From: JAAURB01 sp049647265
Lineage (GTDB): Bacteria > Cyanobacteriota > Cyanobacteriia > Cyanobacteriales > Microcoleaceae
Direction: 5' to 3'
Assembly: GCA_049647265.1 (NCBI GenBank)
Contig: JBARXJ010000037.1
Span: 1-64,000 of the forward strand
Length of the DNA: 64,000 nt
The position numbers and the translations under genes were made by a program. The notes beneath the pieces were generated by a model. The model was not told the origin of the DNA. It worked only from the letters and a program-made list of their open reading frames with translations, and searched no databases. This document shows positions 42,414-51,859 of the stretch, in pieces (position 1 is the stretch's first letter; each line of letters starts with the position of its first letter).

Positions 42414-43823
42414 TTAGTCTGACTGAGTTGGGCTAGGAAAAGCCACCCCAGGAACCTGAACTTCTAAAAACTGACAAATTTTATCCCAATTATTTTCTTG
42501 AAAGAGATTGATTTTTAAGAGTTTATCTTTCGGTTTATCATGGAAAAACCGCTGAACTCGTTGATCAAATGAACGATACGCGCTTTTCCAATTCACATGA
42601 TGTGCATACAAATTCGCGATCGCATGACGATAAGTCGTATCACAATTTAAACATCCTCTTTGTAATACACTAGATTGAGATTGAGTCAGCCAATTTCTCA
42701 TATCTTTGGGTGTACTAAAACCATAGAGTTTTGTATAATATCGAGAAATGGATTCCACCCAGTGATTTAAATCTCTTTGTAAGTAAATGAACTGAGCGTT
42801 TGGAAAGGCGAAAAATAGCTCTTCAAATCGAAATGAAACTGAGATATCTGTGAAAGCATCAAAATATAAAAAGTCTTTTGAATCTAAAATACTTTGGGTA
42901 ATGGGATTAATTAAATGGACTGAAGTATACCCTAGTGTGGTCAGGACTTCATTGAGTAAGTGAGTTCCTGTTTTGCTTAAACCAATCCCAAAAATTTTAG
43001 GTTGATTAAAGTCAAAGCCTTGTTTATAATACTTTTGCCAGGTTTTTAAAAACTTAACTTCCTGGTAATTACAATCTTGAAAATCGGGTAAACTTTCAAT
43101 TCTAATGCTTGCCTGATTGAAAGATTTGATTCCAATCAGAGCTGAAATTAATAAGACTTTGACGGGTAATAATTCTTGATCGATCTGAGGCAAACGATTA
43201 ATTTCTTCTATTGCTGCTGCAAAGTTTTGAGTCAGAACTAATAATTTAGCCTTCTCCAAAATCATTTCTAAATCACTCGGATTTCTGGCAATAAAGTAAC
43301 TAATTAAGTTAAAGGCTTGCTCCGGTTGATCTAAGTTAATTAATAGTCTGGCTTTGCCTAAGTAGCTTGATTTTGCCTGGGTTCTTTCTATAGAAATATC
43401 CCAGTATTGGAGGGCTTGCTCCGGTTGATGGGCATACTGCGCTAAACGTGCCAAGCCTTCGTATCCTTGGGGCTTATAAGGATAATTTTTGACTAAATCT
43501 TGAAAAATCATTTCCGCTCGATCTAGCTGGTTTAACTCGATTAAAATATTACCTAAAGCTACTCTTGCCGGAATTCTATCCGGAAAAAGCTGTATCACTT
43601 TTGCCCAGCGTTTAAGTGCTAGTTCCCATTTTTGAGAACGCATCGCAACACGTGCTAACCCTTCATAACCTTGAGGTTTGCCGGGGTGGTGTAGTGAAAG
43701 ATGGTGAAAAACTTTTTCTGATTCAGTGAGGTAATTGTTTTGTAGAAATTGATATCCTAAGTTTTGATTAAATTTTATCGTTTTACTCAGCTCAATCACT
43801 CTTGATTTTTGAGATACACTCAT
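42414..43823 (-). CDS. TPR protein with C-terminal sulfotransferase domain
   Basis: The first 230 residues consist of TPR-type helical repeats; HHPGKPQGYEGLARVAMRSQKWELALKRW and NYPYKPQGYEGLARLAQYAHQPEQALQYW (in part) are two obvious units. From about residue 280 there is a sulfotransferase-like domain: FGIGLSKTGTHLLNEVL is the 5'-phosphosulfate (PAPS) loop and YLQRDLNHWVESI the 3'-phosphate motif. The substrate could be a glycan or protein; the TPR part may bind it. It is flanked by 480 bases of gene-free AT-rich DNA. Confidence 0.85.
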   Translation of the reverse strand: MSVSQKSRVIELSKTIKFNQNLGYQFLQNNYLTESEKVFHHLSLHHPGKPQGYEGLARVAMRSQKWELALKRWAKVIQLFPDRIPARVALGNILIELNQLDRAEMIFQDLVKNYPYKPQGYEGLARLAQYAHQPEQALQYWDISIERTQAKSSYLGKARLLINLDQPEQAFNLISYFIARNPSDLEMILEKAKLLVLTQNFAAAIEEINRLPQIDQELLPVKVLLISALIGIKSFNQASIRIESLPDFQDCNYQEVKFLKTWQKYYKQGFDFNQPKIFGIGLSKTGTHLLNEVLTTLGYTSVHLINPITQSILDSKDFLYFDAFTDISVSFRFEELFFAFPNAQFIYLQRDLNHWVESISRYYTKLYGFSTPKDMRNWLTQSQSSVLQRGCLNCDTTYRHAIANLYAHHVNWKSAYRSFDQRVQRFFHDKPKDKLLKINLFQENNWDKICQFLEVQVPGVAFPSPTQSD

Positions 43824-44302
43824 CTTACTCTTACTCCGATTAAAAATTAATCATTATTGATCCCTTGGGAGGAAGTCGATCAATCTAATTTGTCAAAAAA
43901 GACAGCTATAATTGACGAACAATTCAATACCCAGAATATTTAAAGATTATTAACAACTTAGCTTGTATCTAATGGAAAAGCATTTAATACTTATTACCAT
44001 TAAATCATCAAGCTATAGATATTATTTGACACCGAAAAATTATAAATGGACTGAAACAGTAATTGATTTATCCTCCATTATTGAATAAAAGGATATTTTC
44101 AACCGTATCACAGTCAAGAGTTTCAAAACAATTCTCTTTACCTAATCTTTACATGTTTTTGAACTTTAAGTAAAATTTTTAAGTAAGATATTATATCAAA
44201 TTAGAAGTATTAAAAGATTTGAAATAATTATTTAAGAACAAGAGAGATTCACAACAGAATATCTCCCGTTCTATAGAGGGTTATACCCCTGTTAGGCGAT
44301 CG
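43824..44302. other. Gene-free AT-rich stretch
   Basis: 479 bases between two minus-strand genes. No coding frame, no clear hairpin or repeat. One HIP1-like site lies close to the mazG stop. Confidence 0.5.
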
Positions 44303-45157
44303 TCAGAATCTTGATTGATTCAATAAGACTTTAGCCTGTTGCCAAAGTTTTTCTAACTCCTCAATAGAATAGTCAGATAAGGGGCGATCGCTCATTTGTT
44401 CGACTTGAGAAAAGCGGCTAACAAAGCGATGATTAGTCCCTCGTAACGCAGCTTCTGGGTCTAAATCATACCAACGGGCTATATTGATTAATGTAAATAA
44501 AACATCACCCAGTTCAGCTTGTTGATGGCTCTTGTCATCTTGCTGAAGTGCCTCTTCAAATTCTCCCATTTCTTCATGAAACTTTTGCCAAATTCCCTCA
44601 ACATTATCCCATTCAAAGCCGACACCCGCCGCTTTTTTTGAGATTTTCATCCCGGCTAACAGAGGCGGCAATTGACGAGCATAACGGCTTAACTTGTGAC
44701 TGAGAAAATCACTCGCCTCAGATAGGCCCTGTTCTTGGGCTTTGATTTGTTCCCAATTTTGGCGAACTTGCTCAACGTTATCTACTTTGACTGTACCAAA
44801 AACATGAGGATGGCGACGAATCAGTTTTTCTGTAATCTTTTGAGCAACGGTGGCGAGGGAAAATTGTTGGTATTCTAGGGCAATTTGCGCCTGCAATACC
44901 ACCTGCAGGAGCAAATCTCCTAATTCATCAGCAATGGCTTCAGCATCTCCTGTTTCCAGGGCATCAACCACTTCATAGGCTTCTTCAATAATGTAAGGAA
45001 TCAAAGTTTGAGGGGTTTGTGCCAGATCCCAAGGACACCCGCCATCGGGCGATCGCAATTGCGCTACCACCTCAATTAAATCTTGTAAAGCGCTTAAGGT
45101 TTGACTGATATCATGATTTTCCAGAGATTGAGGCACAGCAGCATTAGAGTCAGACAT
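44303..45157 (-). CDS. mazG: Nucleoside triphosphate pyrophosphohydrolase MazG
   Basis: MazG hydrolyses (d)NTPs to monophosphates, cleaning the nucleotide pool. The 284-residue protein has two MazG domains: an N-terminal one with CPWDLAQTPQTLIPYIIEEAYEVVDAL and ELGDLLLQVVLQAQIA (E-x-x-E...E-x-x-D metal ligands), and a C-terminal one with EEMGEFEEAL and AELGDVLFTLINIARW. It is on the opposite strand from, and diverges from, the Yfr1-trxA region. Confidence 0.95.
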   Translation of the reverse strand: MSDSNAAVPQSLENHDISQTLSALQDLIEVVAQLRSPDGGCPWDLAQTPQTLIPYIIEEAYEVVDALETGDAEAIADELGDLLLQVVLQAQIALEYQQFSLATVAQKITEKLIRRHPHVFGTVKVDNVEQVRQNWEQIKAQEQGLSEASDFLSHKLSRYARQLPPLLAGMKISKKAAGVGFEWDNVEGIWQKFHEEMGEFEEALQQDDKSHQQAELGDVLFTLINIARWYDLDPEAALRGTNHRFVSRFSQVEQMSDRPLSDYSIEELEKLWQQAKVLLNQSRF

Positions 45158-45363
45158 GATTAGATGATATAAATCTTCATGTTCTATTATTAGTGATTTG
45201 TTCTGTGTTGTTGGTTATCCGTTATCTGTCAGTCGCTTGAACAACAAATAACTCACGACCCATCAGGCTAAGGGTTGTGTCAACTCTTGACAAAACTTGT
45301 TAAATTGTCGTAAAACTTAGGGTTATCTGTGGAATTATCTCAAAGAAAATGTCAAAATAGAAA
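45158..45363. other. Gene-free stretch between mazG and Yfr1
   Basis: No coding frame. It must hold the mazG and Yfr1 promoters. TAAAACTTAGG and CAAAATAG near 45310-45355 are AT-rich candidates but not decisive. Confidence 0.4.
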
Positions 45364-45434
45364 GAGCGGAGACGTATGTTTCCGTTCACTCCTCACACCA
45401 CACTCCGCCTGAGCAATTGTTCGGGCGGTTTCTT
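45364..45434 (+). ncRNA. yfr1: Yfr1 small regulatory RNA
   Basis: Yfr1 is a short cyanobacterial antisense regulator, recognised by a single-stranded ACUCCUCACAC core between two hairpins. Here the core is exact at 45388-45398. The 5' hairpin is CGGAGAC-GTAT-GTTTCCG (45367-45384, extendable by two pairs). The 3' hairpin is CCGCCTGAGC-AATT-GTTCGGGCGG (45405-45428), followed by TTTCTT, which fits a terminator. The location upstream of trxA matches the place where Yfr1 is found in other cyanobacteria. Confidence 0.93.
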
Positions 45435-46057
45435 ATTATACCTGAGGGGGTTGAGCCAGACTCAACTCTAGGCAAGATTGAGATCTTCAGCTCAAACGTA
45501 AACTCGCCCGTCTCAGGAGTTGTAAGATCAAACAGCGAGCCTCAACTGAATCATGAGTTACAGTCTTAATTGACGAGACAAACAAGACCGATGTTTCCGA
45601 TAGTCCTGAATCAATTATTGCGGTGGCTAGATCGCGCTGTAATAGTTTTACAAGCTCAGTTCATGTCAATCTGGAGTAAAATCAAGATTACACGATAAAA
45701 AAAATCAAACTCTAAAAGCAAACAAGCGTTTAGGGTGATTCGGGTTGGTGTAAGATCCAACTCGGAGATCTGATAGCTCCACCGTTTTTTGGTTTATGAG
45801 TTATTTTTAACTCATGAGAACGGAGGGAGTCTGTCGGGGTAATATGAAGATCTCTCATCAGAGTCAGGGCAGCCGGCCGGCTTGTCAAACCTCTAGGGGC
45901 TGTAAACAGTTCTATGTTTGATTCTCTGTTGTTAATAGAGAAATACAGATAGATATATCACTCAGCCCATAAACCCAGCAGCCTACATAAGTACGGCAAA
46001 TTGCCTATACTTGTGTACTACCTCATAAATATACGATGTGTAAAAGGATTGTAAAGC
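45435..46057. other. Long leader/intergenic region before trxA
   Basis: 623 bases without a supported gene. Short self-complementary segments are visible (for example GTTGAG-CCAGA-CTCAAC near 45448) but no known RNA family. The trxA promoter probably lies in the last 150 bases, where the sequence is AT-rich. Confidence 0.45.
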
Positions 46058-46390
46058 ATGTCCACTACTGATAAATGCCAAGCTGTTACTGATGCAAGCT
46101 TTAAGGATGATGTACTCGAAAGCAAAATTCCAGTTCTCGTTGATTTTTGGGCCCCTTGGTGTGGCCCTTGCCGAATGGTAGGCCCTGTGGTTGAAGAAAT
46201 TGCAGACCAGTATGAAGGGAAAGTTAAAGTTGTCAAAGTGAATACAGATGAAAACCCACAGATAGCGGGTCAGTATGGAATTCGTAGTATTCCGACTTTG
46301 ATGGTTTTTAAAGACGGTCAGAGAGTTGATATGGTAGTCGGTGCAGTTCCTAAAACAACTCTATCCAATACCTTAGAGAAATACCTCTAA
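46058..46390 (+). CDS. trxA: Thioredoxin
   Basis: The 110-residue cytoplasmic thioredoxin has the classic WCGPC active site (WAPWCGPCRM around residue 31), the buried Asp in VDFWA, the cis-proline SIPTLMVFKDG and the C-terminal helix. It is an m-type thioredoxin that reduces disulfides in photosynthetic and other enzymes. No signal peptide. It sits between Yfr1 and a LOG-family gene. Confidence 0.97.
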   Translation: MSTTDKCQAVTDASFKDDVLESKIPVLVDFWAPWCGPCRMVGPVVEEIADQYEGKVKVVKVNTDENPQIAGQYGIRSIPTLMVFKDGQRVDMVVGAVPKTTLSNTLEKYL

Positions 46391-46572
46391 TCAGCTTCAC
46401 CTCTAACTGATTCAAATGCCGTTGATGTTAGATCAACCGCCCCGTAGTGATGGGCTATTATCTGTCAGTTCTCTCGACTAGTGGCGGTGACTCAACGGTA
46501 TTACCCTAAAAGCTGATGGGTTATAAATTTCAGCTCATTTAGACTAAATATTTGTTGTGATCGTAAATTTTT

Positions 46573-47640
46573 GTGAATACTTTTGGTACTGACCCGAGTA
46601 TGGAGTCTCTTCAAATTGAGCTAATGCAGTTGCTCCGCAAGCTGCCTCATTTGAAGCACAAAAAATGGATTGCTCGATCGCTTTCTAGTGTGGCTCGGAT
46701 GGCGGGAGAGGAATTTGAAACCCTGGACTGGAAAATAATTTCAGCGGCGTTGTTGGATATGGAACGGGGGTTTCAAGTTTTTTACCCCTATCGTCATGTC
46801 CGCAAAATTTGTGTGTTTGGCTCGGCTCGAACTTCCAGTAACGCAGGTGAATATCAACTGGCTGCTGATTTTGCCCAGAGTGTCACCCAACAAGGGTTTA
46901 TGGTGCTAACCGGTGGGGGTGGCGGCATTATGGAAGCGGGTAACCGAGGGGCGGGTACAGAACATTCTTTTGGGTTGAATATTCAGCTTCCGTTTGAACA
47001 ATCTTCTAACCCTTACATAGAAGGGGATGAGAAACTAATTAACTTCAAATACTTCTTTACTCGGAAATTGTTCTTTCTGCGGGAAAGTGATGCTTTAGCC
47101 ATGTTTCCAGGGGGATTTGGTACGTTAGATGAAACCTTTGAATGCTTGACCTTGGCTCAAACGGGTAAGTTTGGCCCAGCTCCGGTGGTATTGATGGATT
47201 ATCCTGGGGGAGATTATTGGTATGACTGGGATGAATTTGTTAAAAAACAACTGTTGCGTCGCGGTTTAATTTCTCCGGATGATTCTAGTATCTATACCAT
47301 TACAGATAATATCCCTGATGCAATTGAGGCGATCGCGAACTTTTATCGGATTTATCACTCCTGTCGCTACGTCGATCAGTTATTGGTGATTCGCCTCAAA
47401 TCTGAGTTATCCCAGGAAGATGTAGAAATTCTCAATCAAGAATTTAGCGATGTTTTGCTAAAAGGACGCATTGAAAAAATTCAGACTTTGCCGCGAGAAT
47501 ACGGGGATGAAACGGAAGATTTACCGCGCTTGGGATTATATTTTAATCAACGCAATATTGGCAAGCTCTATCAACTGATTGAGATGATTAATCAAATGGG
47601 GGCTACTTCACCAGAGGCTGCTCATCCGGAACAAAAGTAA
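46573..47640 (+). CDS. LOG-family protein (TIGR00730-like)
   Basis: The 355-residue protein has the LOG (lysine-decarboxylase-like) Rossmann fold with ICVFGSART near residue 80, VLTGGGGGIMEAGNRGA around 120, and the signature PGGFGTLDE in the middle. Relatives are cytokinin-activating phosphoribohydrolases or nucleotide phosphohydrolases; the long N-terminal helical part (about 75 residues) and the C-terminal 90-residue extension mark the cyanobacterial long form whose substrate I cannot name. Start GTG 46573; ATG 46600 is an alternative. Confidence 0.88.
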   Translation: MNTFGTDPSMESLQIELMQLLRKLPHLKHKKWIARSLSSVARMAGEEFETLDWKIISAALLDMERGFQVFYPYRHVRKICVFGSARTSSNAGEYQLAADFAQSVTQQGFMVLTGGGGGIMEAGNRGAGTEHSFGLNIQLPFEQSSNPYIEGDEKLINFKYFFTRKLFFLRESDALAMFPGGFGTLDETFECLTLAQTGKFGPAPVVLMDYPGGDYWYDWDEFVKKQLLRRGLISPDDSSIYTITDNIPDAIEAIANFYRIYHSCRYVDQLLVIRLKSELSQEDVEILNQEFSDVLLKGRIEKIQTLPREYGDETEDLPRLGLYFNQRNIGKLYQLIEMINQMGATSPEAAHPEQK

Positions 47641-47904
47641 AGTGGGTTATGGGTCATTTCATTTATTGTTGGTCTGGAGAATCCAACGTTTGCGCTGCAG
47701 CTAGAGTGCATAATACTGCACACAGGCGATCAATCAGGTTGATATAACTAACGTGATAACAAAGGCAACTGTCTTTAAAATCGTTTACAATTATTAATAT
47801 ATTTAATATTTCGGTTTCACTAATTCGCTGAAAAGCGGTTAATTGAGCTGAAAATCCAATAAGATTTAATTTTTCTAACTCCTGACCCCCGCACTGATTA
47901 TAAT

Positions 47905-50900
47905 ATGTCAAACTTTCATCTCTCGGCTTGGTCGATTAAAAAGCCTGTTCCCACACTGGTTTTATTCTTAGTTTTAAGTTTAGTGGGAATCATGTCATTC
48001 TTTCAACTGGGAATTGATGACACTCCCAATATTGATATTCCGGTGGTTAGTGTTACGGTGACTCAACCGGGGGCGGGGCCTGCCGAATTGGAAACCCAGG
48101 TAACCAAGAAAGTAGAAGATGTGGTGGCGGGGTTAGGGAATATCGATCAACTTAATTCGACGGTGCGAGATGGGAGTTCTACCACAACTGTTAGCTTTAT
48201 TTTAGGCACAGATAGCGATCGCGCCACAAATGATGTCCGTAATGCAATTGCTCAAATTCGCCAAGATTTACCCCAGGACGTTAACGATCCGATTGTACAA
48301 CGGTTGCGGTTTGCCGGCGGGCCGATTATGACTTATGCGGTGACTTCCGATCAACGTAGCGTTGAAGAATTAAGTGACATCGTAGACCGTAAAATTAGCC
48401 GTGCTTTACTCAGTGTAACGGGAGTGGCGCAAATTCAACGGGTGGGCGGGGTAGATCGAGAAATTCGGATTGAATTAAACCCAGATCGACTCCAGGGTTT
48501 AGGAATAACAGCAACTGAAGTCAATAATCAAATTCGGGCGTATAACATTAATTTACCCGGCGGACGGTCTAATGCTGGAGGCAGTGAAACCAGTATTCGG
48601 ACGTTAGGGAGTGCCGAAACGGTTAGTGCATTAAGGGATGCACCGATTATATTACCGTCGGGAGATTCTGTACCGTTATCGAGTATTGGAAATGTGATTG
48701 ATGGCTTCGCTGAAGTCCGTCAACTGGCTCGTTATTATAACTTTCAAAGTAATAATAATAGCGAACTTTCTAACTTAGAACTCGGACAAAAAGTCGTTGG
48801 TTTTTCGGTTATTCGTAGTAGTGGCAGTACGCTTGTAACCGTTGAAGAACAAGTACAGGAAGAAGTTGTAGAACTGAATGAAACTTTACCGGAAGATGTT
48901 AAGATTCAACTGATTTTTACCCGTGCTACTGAAATTAGAGACTCTTATCAAGCCTCTGTGGATGCGTTAGTGATTGGGTCGCTTTTAACGGTTATTGTTG
49001 TAGGTGCATTCTTGCGAGATTGGCGACCGACATTAATTACAGCGGTGGCTTTACCTTTGTCTATTTTACCCACATTCATGGTGATGAAATGGTTTAATTA
49101 CACCTTGAATGGCATGACGTTATTGGCGTTAGCTTTGGCAATGGGGAACCTGGTAGATGATGCCATTTGTATGATGGAAAACATCGATCAACACGTTAGA
49201 CAAGGTAAAAAACCCTTTCAGGCGGCGTTGGATGCTTCTGAAGAAATAGGCTTAGCCATTGTTGCGACAACGGCTACTATTGTGGCTGTATTTATACCTG
49301 TAGCATTCATGGGAGGAATTCCCGGTCAATTCTTTCAACCATTTGGGGTTACTGTTGCGGCTTCGACGATGTTTTCTACTTTGGTGGCTTGTACGATGAC
49401 ACCGATGTTGGGGGCGCGTTTATTAAAAGTTAAGCCTCAAGATAAACCTCGAAAATCTCGTCTTGCGGCTGGATTAAGTCCTTCTAAAGCTTCGGGTCGA
49501 ATTCGTCCTTATCGTGGTTTATTAACGTGGGCATTACGCCATAAAATTATTACGTTATTGTTAGCTGTTGCTTTCTTCATTGGTAGTTTACAACTTGTTC
49601 CTTTAATTCCAAAAGGATTATTTAGTAGTAATGATACAGGTTTAAGTACAGTATTATTGGAATTACCCCCCGGTTCAACTTTACAAGACATGGATGAAGT
49701 TGCCCAACAGGTGGCTAATTTAACCGGGGAACATATTGCAGTTGATAATGCTTTAGCGGTCATTGGCGGTAATGGCAATTCAGAAGTGAATAAAGGATCA
49801 CTTTATGTGAATTTATTACCTCAGGATCAAAGAGAGATTTCGCAGCAACAATTTGAACAACAAATGCGGGTTCAATTTGAACAAGTTCCGGGGGCAAGAA
49901 TTGGATTTCAAGCCGACGGTGGCGGGGGTAGTAATAAGGATTTAACGATTGTATTAAATAGTGAAAATCCAGAGGCTTTACAGCAAACTGCATTAGCACT
50001 TGAACGGCAAATGCGCGAAATTCAAGGGTTAGTTGAAGTTAATTCTAGCGCCAGTTTAGTCAAGCCTGAATTGTTAATTAAACCTGACCCGAAACGGGCC
50101 GGAGATTTGGGGGTTTCGGTTCAATCTATTGCCCGGACGGCGCGACTCGCAACATTAGGAGATAATGAATCTAACTTGGCTAAATTTGATTTAGCTGACC
50201 GACAAATTCCGATTCGAGTGCAATTATCAGAAGAATTTCGCAATGATTTTGATGCCATTCGGAACTTACAAATTCCCAGCCAAACAGGTCAACTTGTGCC
50301 GTTATCGGCAGTAGCAGAGATTACCTTAGGTAGCGGCCCTGCCACAATTGAACGGTTTGATCGGGCGCGAAAAGTATCAATTGAAGCTAATTTACAAGGG
50401 TTATCTTTAGGACAGGCTTTAGACAAGGTGAGTGCGTTACCGGCGATGAATCCAATGCCTGCTGATGTGCGCCAACAGTCGGATGGAAATGCCGATATTA
50501 TGATTGAAGTGTTTACCCGATTTCTAACCGCTTTAGGGTTAGCAGTTTTGGGAATTTATGCCATTTTAGTGTTGTTATACAACAACTTTATTATTCCTTT
50601 GACTATTTTGATGGCGTTACCGTTATCGTTGGGCGGTGCGTTACTCGCGTTGCTACTGACTCAAAAAGAATTGGGTTTATTTGCCTTAATTGGAATTGTC
50701 TTATTAATGGGGTTAGTCACGAAAAATGCAATTCTATTAGTCGATTCTTCTCTGAGTAATCAAAAAGCAGGGATGCCTCAATTTCACTCGGTTGTGAATG
50801 CCGGGGTCTCTCGTTTACGACCGATTTTGATGACGACATTATCGACCATTGCTGGGATGACACCCATTGCTTTAGAATGGGGAGCAGGCGCACAGACTCG

Positions 50901-51081
50901 TAGTCCGATGGCGATCGCAGTCATTGGCGGCATGACAACATCGACGCTGTTAACTTTAATTGTAGTCCCGGTTTGGTTTACTTATGTTGATAGTTTTCAG
51001 TATGGATTAAGACATGGTTTCCGCCGTAAGAAACGTCAATCTAAGTCAGAATCTAGTAATCCTCAATTACCGATTTCTTAG
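47905..51081 (+). CDS. RND-family efflux transporter permease
   Basis: This inner-membrane proton-driven pump of the AcrB/MdtC type is 1,058 residues long, with 12 predicted spans in two repeats and two large periplasmic loops. TM4 carries the proton-relay Asp pair (MGNLVDDAICMMENI), and the GGIPGQFF and GLVTKNAILLVDSSL motifs belong to TM5/6 and TM10/11. The HAE1 group is likely, given the drug-pump-like porter loops. No periplasmic adaptor or outer-membrane channel gene lies next to it here, so the partners must be elsewhere. It starts at ATG 47905. Confidence 0.95.
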   Translation: MSNFHLSAWSIKKPVPTLVLFLVLSLVGIMSFFQLGIDDTPNIDIPVVSVTVTQPGAGPAELETQVTKKVEDVVAGLGNIDQLNSTVRDGSSTTTVSFILGTDSDRATNDVRNAIAQIRQDLPQDVNDPIVQRLRFAGGPIMTYAVTSDQRSVEELSDIVDRKISRALLSVTGVAQIQRVGGVDREIRIELNPDRLQGLGITATEVNNQIRAYNINLPGGRSNAGGSETSIRTLGSAETVSALRDAPIILPSGDSVPLSSIGNVIDGFAEVRQLARYYNFQSNNNSELSNLELGQKVVGFSVIRSSGSTLVTVEEQVQEEVVELNETLPEDVKIQLIFTRATEIRDSYQASVDALVIGSLLTVIVVGAFLRDWRPTLITAVALPLSILPTFMVMKWFNYTLNGMTLLALALAMGNLVDDAICMMENIDQHVRQGKKPFQAALDASEEIGLAIVATTATIVAVFIPVAFMGGIPGQFFQPFGVTVAASTMFSTLVACTMTPMLGARLLKVKPQDKPRKSRLAAGLSPSKASGRIRPYRGLLTWALRHKIITLLLAVAFFIGSLQLVPLIPKGLFSSNDTGLSTVLLELPPGSTLQDMDEVAQQVANLTGEHIAVDNALAVIGGNGNSEVNKGSLYVNLLPQDQREISQQQFEQQMRVQFEQVPGARIGFQADGGGGSNKDLTIVLNSENPEALQQTALALERQMREIQGLVEVNSSASLVKPELLIKPDPKRAGDLGVSVQSIARTARLATLGDNESNLAKFDLADRQIPIRVQLSEEFRNDFDAIRNLQIPSQTGQLVPLSAVAEITLGSGPATIERFDRARKVSIEANLQGLSLGQALDKVSALPAMNPMPADVRQQSDGNADIMIEVFTRFLTALGLAVLGIYAILVLLYNNFIIPLTILMALPLSLGGALLALLLTQKELGLFALIGIVLLMGLVTKNAILLVDSSLSNQKAGMPQFHSVVNAGVSRLRPILMTTLSTIAGMTPIALEWGAGAQTRSPMAIAVIGGMTTSTLLTLIVVPVWFTYVDSFQYGLRHGFRRKKRQSKSESSNPQLPIS

Positions 51082-51133
51082 TGAGAGGTTTGATTGAGTG
51101 CGATCGCGTCCTCTGTTTACAATTTGGGTTTTT

Positions 51134-51221
51134 GGTGCGTTGAGTAACGCACCCTACAATCTCTAATTCATACTGGTGAGAATTGATAAATTTGTGGAGA
51201 CGTTGTATATAACGTCCCTAC
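51134..51221. repeat. Two dispersed palindromes between RND pump and ferritin gene
   Basis: GGTGCGTT-GAGT-AACGCACC (51134-51153) followed by CCTACA, and GGAGACGTT-GTATAT-AACGTCCC (51196-51218) followed by TACG. Both families also occur elsewhere in the window. The pair sits between two convergent genes and could act as terminators. Confidence 0.7.
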
Positions 51222-51240
51222 GATTTATGCCATCATAAGA

Positions 51241-51675
51241 TTAGCTAAAATCCCGCAACATTTTCTTGATTTCGATGTTGTGTAATTCTTCCTGTCCAAT
51301 CATTGTTCTCGCATATTCTTCTAGATAAATAGATGCATCTTCTACTGTATCTAATAATTCTTTGTACAGCGTCAAAGATTTTTTTTCATGATTTGAACTT
51401 TCTTCTAATAAATCTTGAGTGGAGTGTTGATTTGTTTCTAAAATTGGAGCAATTTTCTGACTGGGATGTCCTTCTAAACCGGTAATAATTTCTCCAGCTT
51501 TTTGAGCATGAGTCAGGGATTCTGTTGCTTGTGTTTTGAAAAAATCAACAATGGGAATCCGATTTGGCCCGGTTACCATCAAGGAGTAATGAGTATATCG
51601 AACTACCCCGGCTAATTCAAACTCTAAAATCGAATTAAGCAAATCAATTGTTTTTGTTGTATCTAAGTCTTTCAT
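51241..51675 (-). CDS. Bacterioferritin-like protein without the haem methionine
   Basis: The 144-residue four-helix protein has the ferritin di-iron ligands: Glu in ILEFELAGVVRY, Glu and His in ATESLTHAQKAGE (E-x-x-H), and Glu pairs in the second half (MIGQEELHNIEIKKML, E-x-x-H). In bacterioferritin the haem-ligating Met precedes the x-H of DEMKHA; here the equivalent residue is Leu (ESLTHA). So it probably stores or oxidises iron without haem, or has another role. It is shorter than typical Bfr (about 156 residues). Monocistronic. Confidence 0.85.
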   Translation of the reverse strand: MKDLDTTKTIDLLNSILEFELAGVVRYTHYSLMVTGPNRIPIVDFFKTQATESLTHAQKAGEIITGLEGHPSQKIAPILETNQHSTQDLLEESSNHEKKSLTLYKELLDTVEDASIYLEEYARTMIGQEELHNIEIKKMLRDFS

Positions 51676-51859
51676 TCTATTTTAATTTGGGTAGACATAT
51701 TCACCTTATTATTACAAAGGTTAACTCATTTTACAAATTATCAACAAAACTTTTCGATTTACTACATTTTTCAAAAAATACCCCTACAGGGGATTGGCAA
51801 GTATTAGAAAAACCGATATTGATTAACAGTAGGCAACCAATCAAAATGATTTTTTCACA

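Noticed and set aside
47663..47911. 82-codon minus-strand frame starting at TTG in the gap before the RND pump
   Set aside because: TTG start overlapping the RND start codon, no ribosome-binding site, no recognisable domain; amino-acid composition is plausible, so it is left out with low certainty rather than excluded firmly.
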